Shown: positions 1 to 7,906, counted from the stretch's first letter. The stretch is 46,272 nucleotides of DNA from an uncultured Blautia sp. (GCA_900541985.1 UQLX01000018.1:1-46272); one strand, 5' to 3'. Program-made: numbers and translations. The notes: generated from the sequence alone by a model not told the origin.

Positions 1-364
1 GTTCAATGAGGTCAAATCGAAAATGGTGTAAACGAAGGGGCAGTTCACTGGAATGCCAAAACTGCTTTTTCGTTTACCCCATCATCGATTCTAACCTAAA
101 GAATTTGAAAACTATGATTTTATTAAAGTGGTTACTGCCACTCATAGGGCGTTAATAAAATCCTCCAAAAGCCTTGAAAATAAAGGATTTATCGCAATGT
201 GTTCGCCTTATCCCTTTATATGATTTCACACAAGTTTACTCTTTCCCTGACTGCTTATAAGGGCAAAATCAAGGGCAAGAAAATCTCATAACAAGATATA
301 ACAGAGTGTGGCAATCGGAGAACTGTGACATATGTGCGAATATATTATACTGGAGGATTTTTTA
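1..364. other. Unassigned gene debris at the window edge
   Basis: No intact gene is visible. An open stretch at 95-223 on the plus strand encodes a short winged-helix-like segment (VVTATHRALIKSSKSLENKG) bounded by stops on both sides, so it can only be a fragment. The last bases hold a plausible -10 (TATACT near 346) and a strong GGAGG ribosome site for the tnpV relic that follows. Since the neighbouring genes belong to a mobile element, this is probably the tail of another element gene, but I do not recognise it. Confidence 0.35.
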
Positions 365-743
365 ATGGACAAGTACATTTGATGAAAGCAATGGTCTTTG
401 GTATGAACTGCAAGAAGATTATTGTATTCCTTGCCTTACTTTACCAACCGAAAAAGAACACAAGCCTATTGGCTTATGGGGTCAGCGACACAAACGCTAT
501 TTGCAGAAACATAAGAGGGAGGTTTACACCACACTACTTGTAAATGGCAAGTTGAACAGTTATCTTGCCGACATTGACGAACGGGCAACAACGATGATGT
601 TTCGATTGATTGAACAAATGGCTGATAAGGAGGGCATTACCGAACAACTAAAAGCAGCAGATCAAATGGCATGGGTCGGGGCTATGAACAATATTCGGAA
701 TAGAGCAACAGAGATTGTAAACACTGAATTGATTTACTTATAA
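365..743 (+). pseudogene. Frameshifted TnpV family transposon-encoded protein
   Basis: TnpV proteins are about 120-residue proteins of unknown function carried by Firmicute transposons and conjugative elements. The body of the family is clear: PIGLWGQRHKRYL, LVNGKLNSYLADIDER and the terminal EIVNTELIYL. The natural start, ATG at 365, sits 7 nt after a GGAGG site, but that frame hits TGA after five codons (M-D-K-Y-I). The conserved body runs in another frame, open from 366 to the TAA at 741-743, with no ATG of its own until 501, inside the conserved region. The join falls at a short T run near 378-381, where homologues as I remember them continue with Phe, so loss of two T's is the simplest cause. 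It may be a real mutation or a sequencing error. A strong terminator follows at once. Confidence 0.8.
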
Positions 744-749
744 GATGAA

Positions 750-780
750 GGCGGTAGCATTTTATTTGCTACCGCCTTTT
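750..780 (+). terminator. Rho-independent terminator after tnpV
   Basis: A perfect 10-bp stem (GGCGGTAGCA / TGCTACCGCC) with a 7-nt AT-rich loop is followed directly by TTTT. It closes the tnpV unit and separates it from the XRE operon. Confidence 0.9.
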
Positions 781-888
781 ATATATTCCTAAAAAGAAAA
801 TATATAAGTCTTTTTGCAATATATAATTGATATTAAGGAATGTATAGTGTATAATCAAAACACAAACGAAAGGAGGCAGGAATATGCT

Positions 889-1089
889 ATGAAGAACAAA
901 AAGCTAAAACTTGCAAGAGTTGAAAAAGATATGAGTCAAGAAGATTTGGCTAACATTGTTGGTGTTACAAGGCAGACCATTGGATTGATAGAAACAGGAA
1001 ATTACAACCCAACCTTGAAACTTTGCATTGCAATCTGTAATGCTCTTGATAAAACCTTAAACGATTTATTTTGGGAGGACTTACAATGA
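889..1089 (+). CDS. XRE-family helix-turn-helix regulator (66 aa)
   Basis: This is a compact DNA-binding regulator that is essentially one HTH_3 domain. The helix-turn-helix reads MSQEDLANIVGVTRQTIGLI, and the C-terminus (NPTLKLCIAICNALDKTLND) matches the usual end of YozG-like regulators. Start choice: an AGGAGG at 871-876 precedes two ATGs; the one at 884 is followed immediately by a stop in its frame, so the start is the ATG at 889. The stop overlaps the start of the next gene (ATGA), a sign of coupled translation with the membrane protein. Small XRE proteins paired this way usually repress their own operon, but that is inference here. Confidence 0.85.
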   Translation: MKNKKLKLARVEKDMSQEDLANIVGVTRQTIGLIETGNYNPTLKLCIAICNALDKTLNDLFWEDLQ

Positions 1090-1577
1090 GAAACAAAAAG
1101 GTAAAAGACGAACGCATTATTCAAGTACAAAATAAGATTTTAGGCGAAGCCTATTTTGTAACGGTGCTTCTGCTTTTCATCTCTATCTTGGTTAAAGCAT
1201 ATGTGATGAAATGTGATTACACAAACTACATTACTGAACTAATCATTATTATTTTGTCTGCAATATATATTGCTGTAAGAAGTATGATGTGTGGTAACAA
1301 TTTGATGGATACTTCAAAAAGGAATAAAACTCTTTGTGTATTAGGTGCTTTCGGTGCGAGCATTGTTATAACTGCGATCAACGGAGTTAGAAACTATACC
1401 AACTACGGCGAACACTATTCAGGGTTGCTTGATTGGCATTTCCTTGCTACATTAGCGGTCACTTTTATATCCTCATTCGTTCTTATTTCGATTGGAATAC
1501 TGTTTGTTTATCTGTGTCACAAAAAAGGACAGCAGCGAATTGAAAAGAAATTGAATGATGATATTGAGGAAGATTAA
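1086..1577 (+). CDS. Small multi-pass membrane protein, DUF6773-like
   Basis: A 163-residue membrane protein with no recognised catalytic motif. It has about four hydrophobic segments (roughly residues 22-42, 54-72, 84-102 and 121-147), a basic N-terminus (MRNKKVKDERI) and a charged C-terminal tail ending EKKLNDDIEED. The length, layout and position directly after a small XRE regulator fit the DUF6773 family, a name I give from memory. The ATG at 1086 overlaps the preceding stop and follows GGGAGG; an upstream TTG at 1071 is in frame but less likely. The function is unknown; the XRE/membrane-protein pairing suggests a small self-regulated unit carried as element cargo. Confidence 0.7.
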   Translation: MRNKKVKDERIIQVQNKILGEAYFVTVLLLFISILVKAYVMKCDYTNYITELIIIILSAIYIAVRSMMCGNNLMDTSKRNKTLCVLGAFGASIVITAINGVRNYTNYGEHYSGLLDWHFLATLAVTFISSFVLISIGILFVYLCHKKGQQRIEKKLNDDIEED

Positions 1578-1588
1578 GGAGATAGTCT

Positions 1589-1756
1589 ATGAAAAACGGA
1601 AAGTATACGCAATTTCTAATAGATTTAGTAGTTCTCTTTTTATCTGTTAAAACACCTACTATTCCAAACTCCATAATATCAAAAAGCAGGACAAATGATA
1701 AGGGTAAAAATGAATTCCTGAAATTTTGTTTTTGGCATAGTAAGCCCTCCTTATAA
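1589..1756 (+). CDS. Short ORF, probable 5' remnant of a third operon gene
   Basis: A 55-codon frame starts 11 nt after the membrane protein gene behind an AAGGAGA ribosome site. Its first residues (MKNGKYTQFLIDLVVLF) look like the N-terminus of another membrane protein, but from about codon 20 on the DNA runs antisense to the DUF2798 remnant on the other strand, so the original gene was probably cut off here. The ribosome site makes translation likely; a function is unlikely. Confidence 0.4.
   Translation: MKNGKYTQFLIDLVVLFLSVKTPTIPNSIISKSRTNDKGKNEFLKFCFWHSKPSL
1679..1738 (-). pseudogene. DUF2798-like 5' remnant (19 codons)
   Basis: On the minus strand an AAGGAGGG site precedes ATG at 1738 and the peptide MPKTKFQEFIFTLIICPAF, followed by TGA. 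The opening MPKTKFQ-FIFTLI is what I recall as the start of DUF2798 membrane proteins, which normally run to about 80 or 150 residues. Only the first hydrophobic stretch survives. Confidence 0.45.
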
Positions 1757-1783
1757 AAATAATAAAAAATTTCATATAAACAC

Positions 1784-1827
1784 AAAAATGTCGCCTATCC
1801 GTCTGACAATGGATAAGCGACATTTTA
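1784..1827. terminator. Bidirectional stem-loop terminator
   Basis: Arms AAAATGTCGC-C-TATCC and GGATA-A-GCGACATTTT pair over about 15 bp around a 10-nt loop, with A and T runs outside, so it can work on both strands. The bases from here to 2057 hold no gene that I can see. Confidence 0.75.
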
Positions 1828-2057
1828 TGTCATATTTATTTTATCAAGTATTGGAGTTCAATGTCATAGGGATTTTGCACAAAATATAAATGAAAAGTAA
1901 AAAGTTCTGTGGAATCTTTAAGATTGCGGAATTAATAGACAAATAATATCTTAGATAAATTCAAGTTGATTTTGCTTGAGCTCATGTGCGGTAAAGTAAC
2001 ATACAAGAATTTGATAGACAGCCACTCGCTTTTCCGAATGTATTTACATCTTTTCTC

Positions 2058-2086
2058 TTGACAGGTTCACACAAACCGCCTATACT
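2058..2086 (+). promoter_or_regulatory. Consensus sigma-A promoter of the GntR-ABC operon
   Basis: TTGACA at 2058-2063, a 17-bp spacer, and TATACT at 2081-2086. It lies 56 bp before the GTG start of the GntR gene. Confidence 0.9.
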
Positions 2087-2090
2087 GTGC

Positions 2091-2123
2091 TTATCGAATA
2101 AGTACAATTATTACGATAAGTAC
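2091..2123 (+). promoter_or_regulatory. Candidate GntR operator
   Basis: Just after the -10 element, ATAAGTAC occurs twice (2098-2105 and 2116-2123) and TTATCG (2091-2096) faces CGATAA (2114-2119) as an inverted repeat. YhcF/YtrA-type GntR proteins typically repress their own ABC operon, and the site would overlap the transcription start. Confidence 0.45.
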
Positions 2124-2141
2124 ACATGGCGAGGTGAGCAA

Positions 2142-2513
2142 GTGGAGATTATCATAAGTAATAGCAGTGATAAGCCTATTTACGAACAAATCTGTATGCA
2201 AGTAAAAAGTTTTATTATGGACGGCACATTATCTGCTGGCGAAGCCCTCCCTTCTATGAGAGCTTTAGCAAAAGATTTACATATCAGTGTTATTACCGTT
2301 CAGAGAGCATATGAAGATTTAACGAGAGATGGATTTATAGAAACTGTATCTGGAAAAGGCAGTTTTGTAGCATCACAGAATAGGGAATTTATTCAAGAGG
2401 AACAGTTACGAATTGCTGAAGAACTTTTACAAAAGGTCGCAGAAATTGGTCGAGCACATGGCATTAGTCTTGGGCAAATGACGAATATTCTAAAACTATT
2501 TTACGAGGAATAA
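2142..2513 (+). CDS. GntR family (YhcF/YtrA type) transcriptional regulator
   Basis: A 123-residue one-domain GntR regulator. The N-terminus (SDKPIYEQICMQVKSFIMDG) and winged helix (LPSMRALAKDLHISVITVQRAYEDL, then the wing GFIETVSGKGSFVA) are typical of the YtrA/YhcF subfamily, which has only a short C-terminal helix for dimerisation (here about residues 82-120). I choose the GTG at 2142, with GAGGTGAG upstream, because a longer in-frame start at 2058 would lie inside the promoter itself. It is encoded just before its ABC transporter and probably represses the operon until an antimicrobial or cell-envelope signal arrives. Confidence 0.9.
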   Translation: MEIIISNSSDKPIYEQICMQVKSFIMDGTLSAGEALPSMRALAKDLHISVITVQRAYEDLTRDGFIETVSGKGSFVASQNREFIQEEQLRIAEELLQKVAEIGRAHGISLGQMTNILKLFYEE

Positions 2514-2528
2514 CGAGAGGTGACAGGC

Positions 2529-3392
2529 ATGGATAACAACATTTTGGTGCAGAATTTATGCAAGCAATTCGAAGATTTTTCTTTGGACAATGTTTCGTTC
2601 AAAGTCCCTAAAGGCAGGATTGTAGGCTTTATTGGCGAGAATGGTGCAGGAAAAAGCACTACTATCAATCTGATATTAAATGAACTAAACAAAGATAGCG
2701 GACAGATACAAGTCTTTGGAATAGACCATACAATTCCAACTGTCAAAGAAAATATTGGCGTTGTTTTTGATGAATGTAATTTTCATGATGTGTTTACAAC
2801 CGCAGATATTGAAAAAATCTTGAAAGGAGTTTATAAGACATGGGATAGCGACCTTTTTTCGCGATACTTGAAAAAATTCAAAATCCCGACCAAGAAAACG
2901 ATTGGCACATTTTCTAAAGGCATGAAAATGAAGTTGTCTATCATTTGTGCTATAGCACATAGACCTAAACTGTTGATTTTGGACGAAGCAACAACAGGTC
3001 TCGATCCCGTTGTGCGTGATGAAGTATTAGACCTATTTTTGGAATTTATCCAAGATGAAGATTGCTCTATCTTCTTTTCGTCGCATATTACTTCGGACAT
3101 ACAAAAAATTGCAGACTATGTGATTTTAATTCATCAGGGAAAAATCATTTTCGAGGAACAGAAGGATAATCTTGTTTATAATTATGGCGTGGCAAAGTGC
3201 GGAAAAGAAAAATTTGCACAGCTTTCCTCTGATGATTATATCATACACCGAACTACAAATATGAGCGTGGAGTGTCTTGTTCATGACAAGGAAGCATTCA
3301 AACGAAAATACAAAAACATCATTGTGGATAATGCCACATTAGAAGATATTATGCTTTTCTATGTTAAAGGAGGTACATCATGCGAGGATTGA
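2529..3392 (+). CDS. ABC transporter ATP-binding protein (YhcG/YtrB type)
   Basis: The nucleotide-binding subunit (287 aa) of an exporter, acting on the cytoplasmic face with the permease encoded next. Walker A is GENGAGKST (about residues 36-44), the signature is the degenerate FSKGMKMKLS, and Walker B with its switch is LLILDEATTGLDP, followed by the H-loop FFSSHI. The degenerate signature (SKGMK in place of LSGGQ) is usual in YtrB/YhcG proteins. The start is ATG 2529, 6 nt after AGAGGTGA; the in-frame GTG at 2520 is part of that ribosome site. The 3' end overlaps the permease by 13 nt, so the pair is translationally coupled. Confidence 0.92.
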   Translation: MDNNILVQNLCKQFEDFSLDNVSFKVPKGRIVGFIGENGAGKSTTINLILNELNKDSGQIQVFGIDHTIPTVKENIGVVFDECNFHDVFTTADIEKILKGVYKTWDSDLFSRYLKKFKIPTKKTIGTFSKGMKMKLSIICAIAHRPKLLILDEATTGLDPVVRDEVLDLFLEFIQDEDCSIFFSSHITSDIQKIADYVILIHQGKIIFEEQKDNLVYNYGVAKCGKEKFAQLSSDDYIIHRTTNMSVECLVHDKEAFKRKYKNIIVDNATLEDIMLFYVKGGTSCED

Positions 3393-4012
3393 TATATAAA
3401 GACATATCCATTTTCTTCAAGAGTATTGATAAGAAACTTATTCTGATTGCAGCAGCAGCTATTGTTCTGCTTATTTTCAATGCTGGAATTTATGCTGGCT
3501 TATTTGCTTCCGTTATGTTTGCCATGACAATCGGTATGCAAAATATTATGAGTTTCGCAAGTGATGAAAAGGCAAGCTGGAAAAAATATCAATTAGCTAT
3601 GCCGATAAGCAATTTTACTGTTGTTGCAAGTAAATATGTTTCCGTAATATATACTGTTGCAATCAGCATTTTGGGAAGCATTGCGTTCAATAGTTTATCC
3701 ATCATAATTTTTCAAAGCTTTGATATGCTTATCTGGTTATTTTCGATTGCAGCAGCAATTATTATCCCATTATTATGGACAGGAATTTGCTTGCCATTAA
3801 CTTATTGGTTTGGTTTTCGTTCTGCGCAAACTATGGGATTGATTGTGGTAATTCCAATGTTTTACTTTGTAAAATATTTTGAAGATGGGCCGGGAATGGC
3901 TGCTATGGTAAATTCTGTTCATTCATATGTGCTAATCACAGGGATAGCGGCAATTTTGATTTTTGGAATTTCCCTCATAATAAGCACCATTGGATATAGT
4001 CGCAAGAATTAA
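3380..4012 (+). CDS. ABC-2 type transporter permease
   Basis: A 210-residue integral membrane protein with six predicted membrane segments, starting with a short cytoplasmic head (MRGLIYKDISIFFKSI) that matches the ABC-2 permease family seen next to YhcG-like ATPases. An AAAGGAGG site lies 6 nt before the ATG. With the preceding ATPase it should form a small ABC exporter under GntR control; the substrate cannot be read from sequence, though relatives handle peptides or antimicrobials. No terminator follows: DNA of a different origin (a radical-SAM gene tail) starts within a few dozen bases, so the operon's original downstream end has been lost. Confidence 0.88.
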   Translation: MRGLIYKDISIFFKSIDKKLILIAAAAIVLLIFNAGIYAGLFASVMFAMTIGMQNIMSFASDEKASWKKYQLAMPISNFTVVASKYVSVIYTVAISILGSIAFNSLSIIIFQSFDMLIWLFSIAAAIIIPLLWTGICLPLTYWFGFRSAQTMGLIVVIPMFYFVKYFEDGPGMAAMVNSVHSYVLITGIAAILIFGISLIISTIGYSRKN

Positions 4013-4530
4013 ATCTGCAATTACCATTCAAAAATAGCAAACCCAGCCGAGCCACACTAGATGAAAATTTCAAGAACGATATGGATTCTGCTTCGAGCAT
4101 TGAGCACCGTATCGCTGCTATGAAGCAGGTATATGAGGCAGGTATCCGTACAGTTTGTTTCGTATCCCCGGTATTCCCCAGTATCACGAATTTTGAAGCA
4201 ATCTTTGAGCGGGTAAAGGATCAGTGCGATCTGTTCTGGCTCGAAAATCTCAAGCTTCGAGGCGGTTTCAAAAAGACAATTATGGATTATATCGCCGGAA
4301 AATATCCTGATCTTGTACCACTTTACGACGAGATCTATAACAAGCATAACCGCAGCTACTTTGAAGCATTTGAAGTAAAAGCTGAGAAAATGGCTAAGAA
4401 GTATGATTGTGCCTTTGTGGATAATGAAATGCCTTATGGCAGAGTCCCGCAGGGGCATCCGGTGATCGTAAATTATTTCTATCATGAGGAAATCCGTGGG
4501 ACAGAGAATACCGGAAAAAGAAATCGCTAA
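4013..4530 (+). pseudogene. 3' fragment of a radical SAM protein ('mobile pair' B-like)
   Basis: The frame open from about 4013 encodes the C-terminal part of a spore-photolyase-like radical SAM protein: ATLDENFKND, then IAAMKQVYEAGIRTVCFVSP, LFWLENLKLRGGFK and the terminal VIVNYFYHEEIRG. The CxxxCxxC cluster motif and most of the barrel, which should precede this, are absent; the ABC permease stop lies a few bases upstream. Full-length relatives have roughly 290 residues, so more than a third is missing. Such genes travel in pairs on mobile elements ('radical SAM mobile pair protein A/B'), which fits this setting. The junction lies between 4013 and about 4056. Confidence 0.8.
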
Positions 4531-4576
4531 CTTCAAGTTTGTTGAATTAAAAATGAAATAAAGTTCCAGTAATCAT

Positions 4577-4611
4577 AGAGTGTATGGATTCAATTCCATA
4601 TGCTCTTTTTC
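4577..4611 (+). terminator. Terminator after the radical SAM fragment
   Basis: Arms AGAGTGTATGGA and TCCATATGCTCT form a 12-bp stem with a 6-nt loop, followed by TTTTTC. From here to 4785 I see no gene and no clear promoter. Confidence 0.85.
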
Positions 4612-4785
4612 TTTACTTAATTTCATGAAAAATGTAAAAATCTAATGTTACGAGTTGCATTAAAGAAAACTCGTAAGAAAAAAGTAAAAAAATTTGCTTT
4701 TGACCACTGTAAAACATGCTCTGAGCGTTTCGTTATATGAAGGGATAATTTTTCTTTCATATTTCAAAGAAAAGAGGATAAAGAA

Positions 4786-4962
4786 ATGTCAGAAAAAAGA
4801 TGTTATACAGTTCAAGAGTTACAGGAAATCTTAGGAGTCAGCAGACCTACTATTTATAACCTTTTAAAGAAAAAGGAATTCCGGTGGATCCAGTTGGATG
4901 GCGGAAAGTATCGCATCTCTAAGAAGAGTTTCGATGACTGGCTCGATAACTTGGAACAGTAA
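4786..4962 (+). CDS. Small excisionase-like HTH protein (58 aa)
   Basis: A single MerR/excisionase-type HTH_17 domain: YTVQELQEILGVSRPTIYNL for the helix-turn-helix, then a short wing (GGKYRISKKSFDDWLDN). Proteins of this size next to a tyrosine integrase usually act as recombination directionality factors, bending DNA at the attachment sites to favour excision; some act as repressors. The ribosome site AAAGAGGA lies about 8 nt upstream of the ATG. It ends just before a strong terminator and so is separated from the four-domain HTH protein and integrase that follow. Confidence 0.85.
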   Translation: MSEKRCYTVQELQEILGVSRPTIYNLLKKKEFRWIQLDGGKYRISKKSFDDWLDNLEQ

Positions 4963-4967
4963 AAAAC

Positions 4968-5018
4968 AGGGTGTTGATCAGGCAGATTTTGTCTGCAATC
5001 GACATCCTAAATTTTTTT
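4968..5018 (+). terminator. Terminator between xis-like gene and four-HTH gene
   Basis: A long imperfect stem (AGGGTGTTGAT / ATCGACATCCT outside, CAGA / TCTG inside) ends in a run of T at 5012-5018. A -10-like TATGAT follows at 5031 for the next gene, with no good -35. Confidence 0.75.
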
Positions 5019-5082
5019 CTGGATTTGAGATATGATATAAGAAAAAAACACTAACACTAAAAAGACAGGAAGTGAAAAATAA

Positions 5083-6072
5083 ATGGCAACAGCAATTATG
5101 AAACAAAAAGGAGTTCCAGAAATGGACGATGTGGAAGAAATCATTTCGAAGATTTCAGAAGAAAGTCCTTACAAACGGCATCCAACACAAAAGAGAACCT
5201 GGATGACCGTACCGGAAATGGGAAAGCTGCTGGGATTAAAAAAGACAGATCGATACTGGCTGGTGCATAAAAATGTTTTTGAATCTAAAGAGATTGCCGG
5301 AAAGATACGAATCAATATTGCCAGCTTTGAAAAATGGTACGCCAATCAGATTAAATACCATAAAGTTACCGGAGAAGAACCAGGGAAAGAATTGAAATCT
5401 TGGTCCTATTCCGTTAAGGAAGTTGCGGATCTGTTGGGTGTTGATGAGTATCTTGTTTATGATTTACTCAAGAAAAATCAAATGGAAGCTGTTATTGTCG
5501 ATTACTGGAAACGAATACCAAAAGAATCTTTTCAGAACTGGTATAAAAGCCAGTCTCGGTATCGAACAAAGGAAGACAGAGAAAAAGACGCTCTTCTGGA
5601 AGATGCAACAATTACGATGCCTGAGATGGCACAGCTGCTTGGAACAACCAGAAGCGCAGTATATACAATTCTTGATAATCCAAAGTATAGTCATTTTTTT
5701 GAATTCATTGTGATTGCAGAAAAGAAAAGGATCACAAAAGAGAGTTTTCAAAAATTCCTGGAAGGTCAGGATCGGTATAAGCTGGATCCATCGAATGATT
5801 ATGAAGAACTTGCACAGGAACAAAATATTGCCCTGGCTAATTTCCGGCGGAAGAAATTATCACAGACCGGAATACGAGGAAGCAATGGAAATATAAAGTA
5901 TCTTACTTTTGATGAAGCTTCCTATCTGGCAAAGGTCAGCAGAAGCATGATCAACAAGTGGGCGGATAAAGGAAAGTTCACAGTAATAAAAGTTGGCAGT
6001 CGAGTTAGGATCCGTCGGGATGAATTTGAGGACTGGATGGAGCAAAGAGATTTGGAAAGGAGTATGCAATAA
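5083..6072 (+). CDS. Protein with four tandem excisionase-like HTH domains
   Basis: A 329-residue protein built almost wholly from four divergent copies of an excisionase-type helix-turn-helix unit, at about residues 40-95, 105-160, 173-232 and 270-325. Each has a helix pair of the type VxEVAxLLGV followed by a tryptophan/tyrosine- or phenylalanine-rich third helix (SFEKWYANQIKY, SFQNWYKSQSRY, SFQKFLEGQDRY, EFEDWMEQRD). Only the fourth copy (YLAKVSRSMINKWADKGKFT) keeps the classical excisionase wing. There is no catalytic motif. It ends 1 nt before the integrase ATG, so the two are co-expressed. Most likely it binds several sites at the element ends and controls direction of recombination. 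An AGGAAG site precedes the ATG. Confidence 0.85.
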   Translation: MATAIMKQKGVPEMDDVEEIISKISEESPYKRHPTQKRTWMTVPEMGKLLGLKKTDRYWLVHKNVFESKEIAGKIRINIASFEKWYANQIKYHKVTGEEPGKELKSWSYSVKEVADLLGVDEYLVYDLLKKNQMEAVIVDYWKRIPKESFQNWYKSQSRYRTKEDREKDALLEDATITMPEMAQLLGTTRSAVYTILDNPKYSHFFEFIVIAEKKRITKESFQKFLEGQDRYKLDPSNDYEELAQEQNIALANFRRKKLSQTGIRGSNGNIKYLTFDEASYLAKVSRSMINKWADKGKFTVIKVGSRVRIRRDEFEDWMEQRDLERSMQ

Positions 6073-6073
6073 T

Positions 6074-7465
6074 ATGGCATCTATAAGAGAACGAAACGGA
6101 AAATTTAATGTAATCTATTCTTATACGAATGAAAAAGGTGAGAGGAAACAGAAGTGGGAAACCTATGAAACGAAAGCCGAAGCAAAGAGAAGAAAAAAAG
6201 AAATTGAATATAAAAAAGAGATGGGATCATTTGTCGTCCGTAAATGCAAAACACTGGACGAGCTTATTACAGAATATGTTGCACTTTATGGCAAAGAAAA
6301 CTGGGCGCTTTCTACATATGAAGGAAATGTCTCTCTTATCAATAACTATATTCTTCCGATCATTGGTGATACGAAACTCTCAGAGATCAATACCCGTTTC
6401 ATCGAAAGATATTATCAGAGTCTTTTGAAGAGACGTGCAGTTATCAATCCATTGAATAAAACCAGTCGAAATGAATTTGTATCTTCCAGTACGGTCAGGG
6501 ATATTAATAAGCTGCTTAGAAACTGTTTTGAACAGGCAGTGAAATGGGAGTTGATGGAGAAGAATCCTTGCACACATGCGACTGTACCAAAACATAAATC
6601 ACAAAAAAGAGACATCTGGACAGCGGATACATTGATGTATGCGCTCAGTGTCTGTGAAGATGAACGATTAAAGCTCGCAATTAATCTATCTTTCTCATGT
6701 TCCCTGCGACTTGGTGAGCTGCTTGGTCTTACCTGGGATTGTGTAGATATTTCTCATGAGGCAATTGAAGAAAACCGTGCATATGTCTTCATCAACAAAG
6801 AATCACAGCGTATAAGAAAAGAATCTTTAAATGCATTGGATGGAAAAGATGTGTTGTTGGTATTTCCGACAAATCATAAGAAGAATTCTACGGTCCGTAT
6901 TCTGAAAACACCGAAGACAGAAAGCAGTGTGCGTAAAATATTCTTACCGAAGAGTGTTGCTAATATGCTGGTAGACTGGAAAGCTGAGCAAGATGAAATG
7001 AAAGAAATTCTTGGTGATGAATATATGGACTATAACCTGGTTATGGCAAGTACCTTTGGGCTTCCTCTCGGAGATGGAGCAATCCGTGGTCCTTTAAAAA
7101 AACTGATCGAGGACTATAATCTCCCACCGGTTGTATTTCACAGTTTCCGTCATAGTAGCGTTACTTATAAGCTGAAATTGAATGGTGGAGATATCAAGGC
7201 GGTACAGGGTGATTCCGGCCATGCTCAGGTCAATATGGTTACGGATGTGTACTCTCATATTCTGGATGATGACCGAAGGAAAAATGCAGAGCTTTTTGAA
7301 GAAGCATTTTATGAGAAGAAGAATCTGGATCCACAGATGCATGTACAGCAGGAAAATAATAATGCAACTGTTGCTGATGAAGTCGATCCGGAACTTTTGG
7401 CAAAAGTGTTGGCAAATCCAGAGATGCGGGCATTGCTCAATTCACTGGCGAAGACGATGAAGTAA
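6074..7465 (+). CDS. Site-specific tyrosine integrase
   Basis: A full-length 463-residue phage/ICE-type tyrosine recombinase. The N-terminal AP2-like arm-binding domain (SIRERNGKFNVIYSY, residues 1-50) is followed by a SAM-like core-binding domain (about 60-175) and the catalytic domain. Catalytic residues are visible: Arg212 in SLRLGE, His356 and Arg359 in HSFRHS, His383 in SGHAQ and nucleophile Tyr393 in TDVYSH. The C-terminal tail (ELLAKVLANPEMRALLNSLAK) matches a second integrase remnant near 18.3 kb. The start is the ATG at 6074; an earlier in-frame ATG lies inside the preceding gene. A tRNA-Arg 3' fragment downstream indicates the chromosomal target. Confidence 0.95.
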   Translation: MASIRERNGKFNVIYSYTNEKGERKQKWETYETKAEAKRRKKEIEYKKEMGSFVVRKCKTLDELITEYVALYGKENWALSTYEGNVSLINNYILPIIGDTKLSEINTRFIERYYQSLLKRRAVINPLNKTSRNEFVSSSTVRDINKLLRNCFEQAVKWELMEKNPCTHATVPKHKSQKRDIWTADTLMYALSVCEDERLKLAINLSFSCSLRLGELLGLTWDCVDISHEAIEENRAYVFINKESQRIRKESLNALDGKDVLLVFPTNHKKNSTVRILKTPKTESSVRKIFLPKSVANMLVDWKAEQDEMKEILGDEYMDYNLVMASTFGLPLGDGAIRGPLKKLIEDYNLPPVVFHSFRHSSVTYKLKLNGGDIKAVQGDSGHAQVNMVTDVYSHILDDDRRKNAELFEEAFYEKKNLDPQMHVQQENNNATVADEVDPELLAKVLANPEMRALLNSLAKTMK

Positions 7466-7491
7466 TTAGTCTATCTCCATCATATCTATTG

Positions 7492-7528
7492 GAATCTCCA
7501 TCATTTGATGATGGAATGATGGAGATTC
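7492..7528. repeat. Perfect 13-bp inverted repeat after the integrase
   Basis: GAATCTCCATCAT (7492-7504) and ATGATGGAGATTC (7516-7528) flank an 11-nt loop. A third, direct copy of ATCTCCATCAT lies at 7473-7483. No T run follows, so it is a weak terminator; binding sites for integrase or an HTH protein are an alternative. Confidence 0.6.
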
Positions 7529-7773
7529 AGTTACAAAAAAGGTTACAGATATTTTTACTAAATAAAATTTGCCAGTCAAAAACGCATGGACAAACCGTCT
7601 CGTATGCGTTATATTATTTATAGACAAGAAAATATCTTGTGCTTTCGATAGGAAGTTTAATTGAATACTGTTTACCATGATCGAACGTACGAAGCATGGT
7701 GGTCATATAACAGATGTCGATGGTAATATCAAGGCATTCCCCAATTATTAGCTGGAGCAAACAATCAGCTAAC

Positions 7774-7887
7774 TTTCAGAGCTTTACAGAGCTTGACAGA
7801 GGGGGTATTCAGAATAACTCGAATTGAATCGGAAACAGTTTTATATAGTATCCCACTTGGGTTTACCTTACCTCAGATTGACAGAGA
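7774..7887 (+). repeat. Short ACAGAG repeats, candidate integrase arm sites
   Basis: Close variants of TTGACAGAG occur at 7783-7791 (TTTACAGAG), 7793-7801 (TTGACAGAG) and 7878-7886 (TTGACAGAG), with a partial copy TTTCAGAGC at 7774. They lie between the integrase gene and the attachment core, where arm-type sites are expected. The rest of 7529-7773 shows only a 24-codon open frame at 7678 that I cannot assign. Confidence 0.45.
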
Positions 7888-7906
7888 GTGACAATAGGTT
7901 GGAGCT

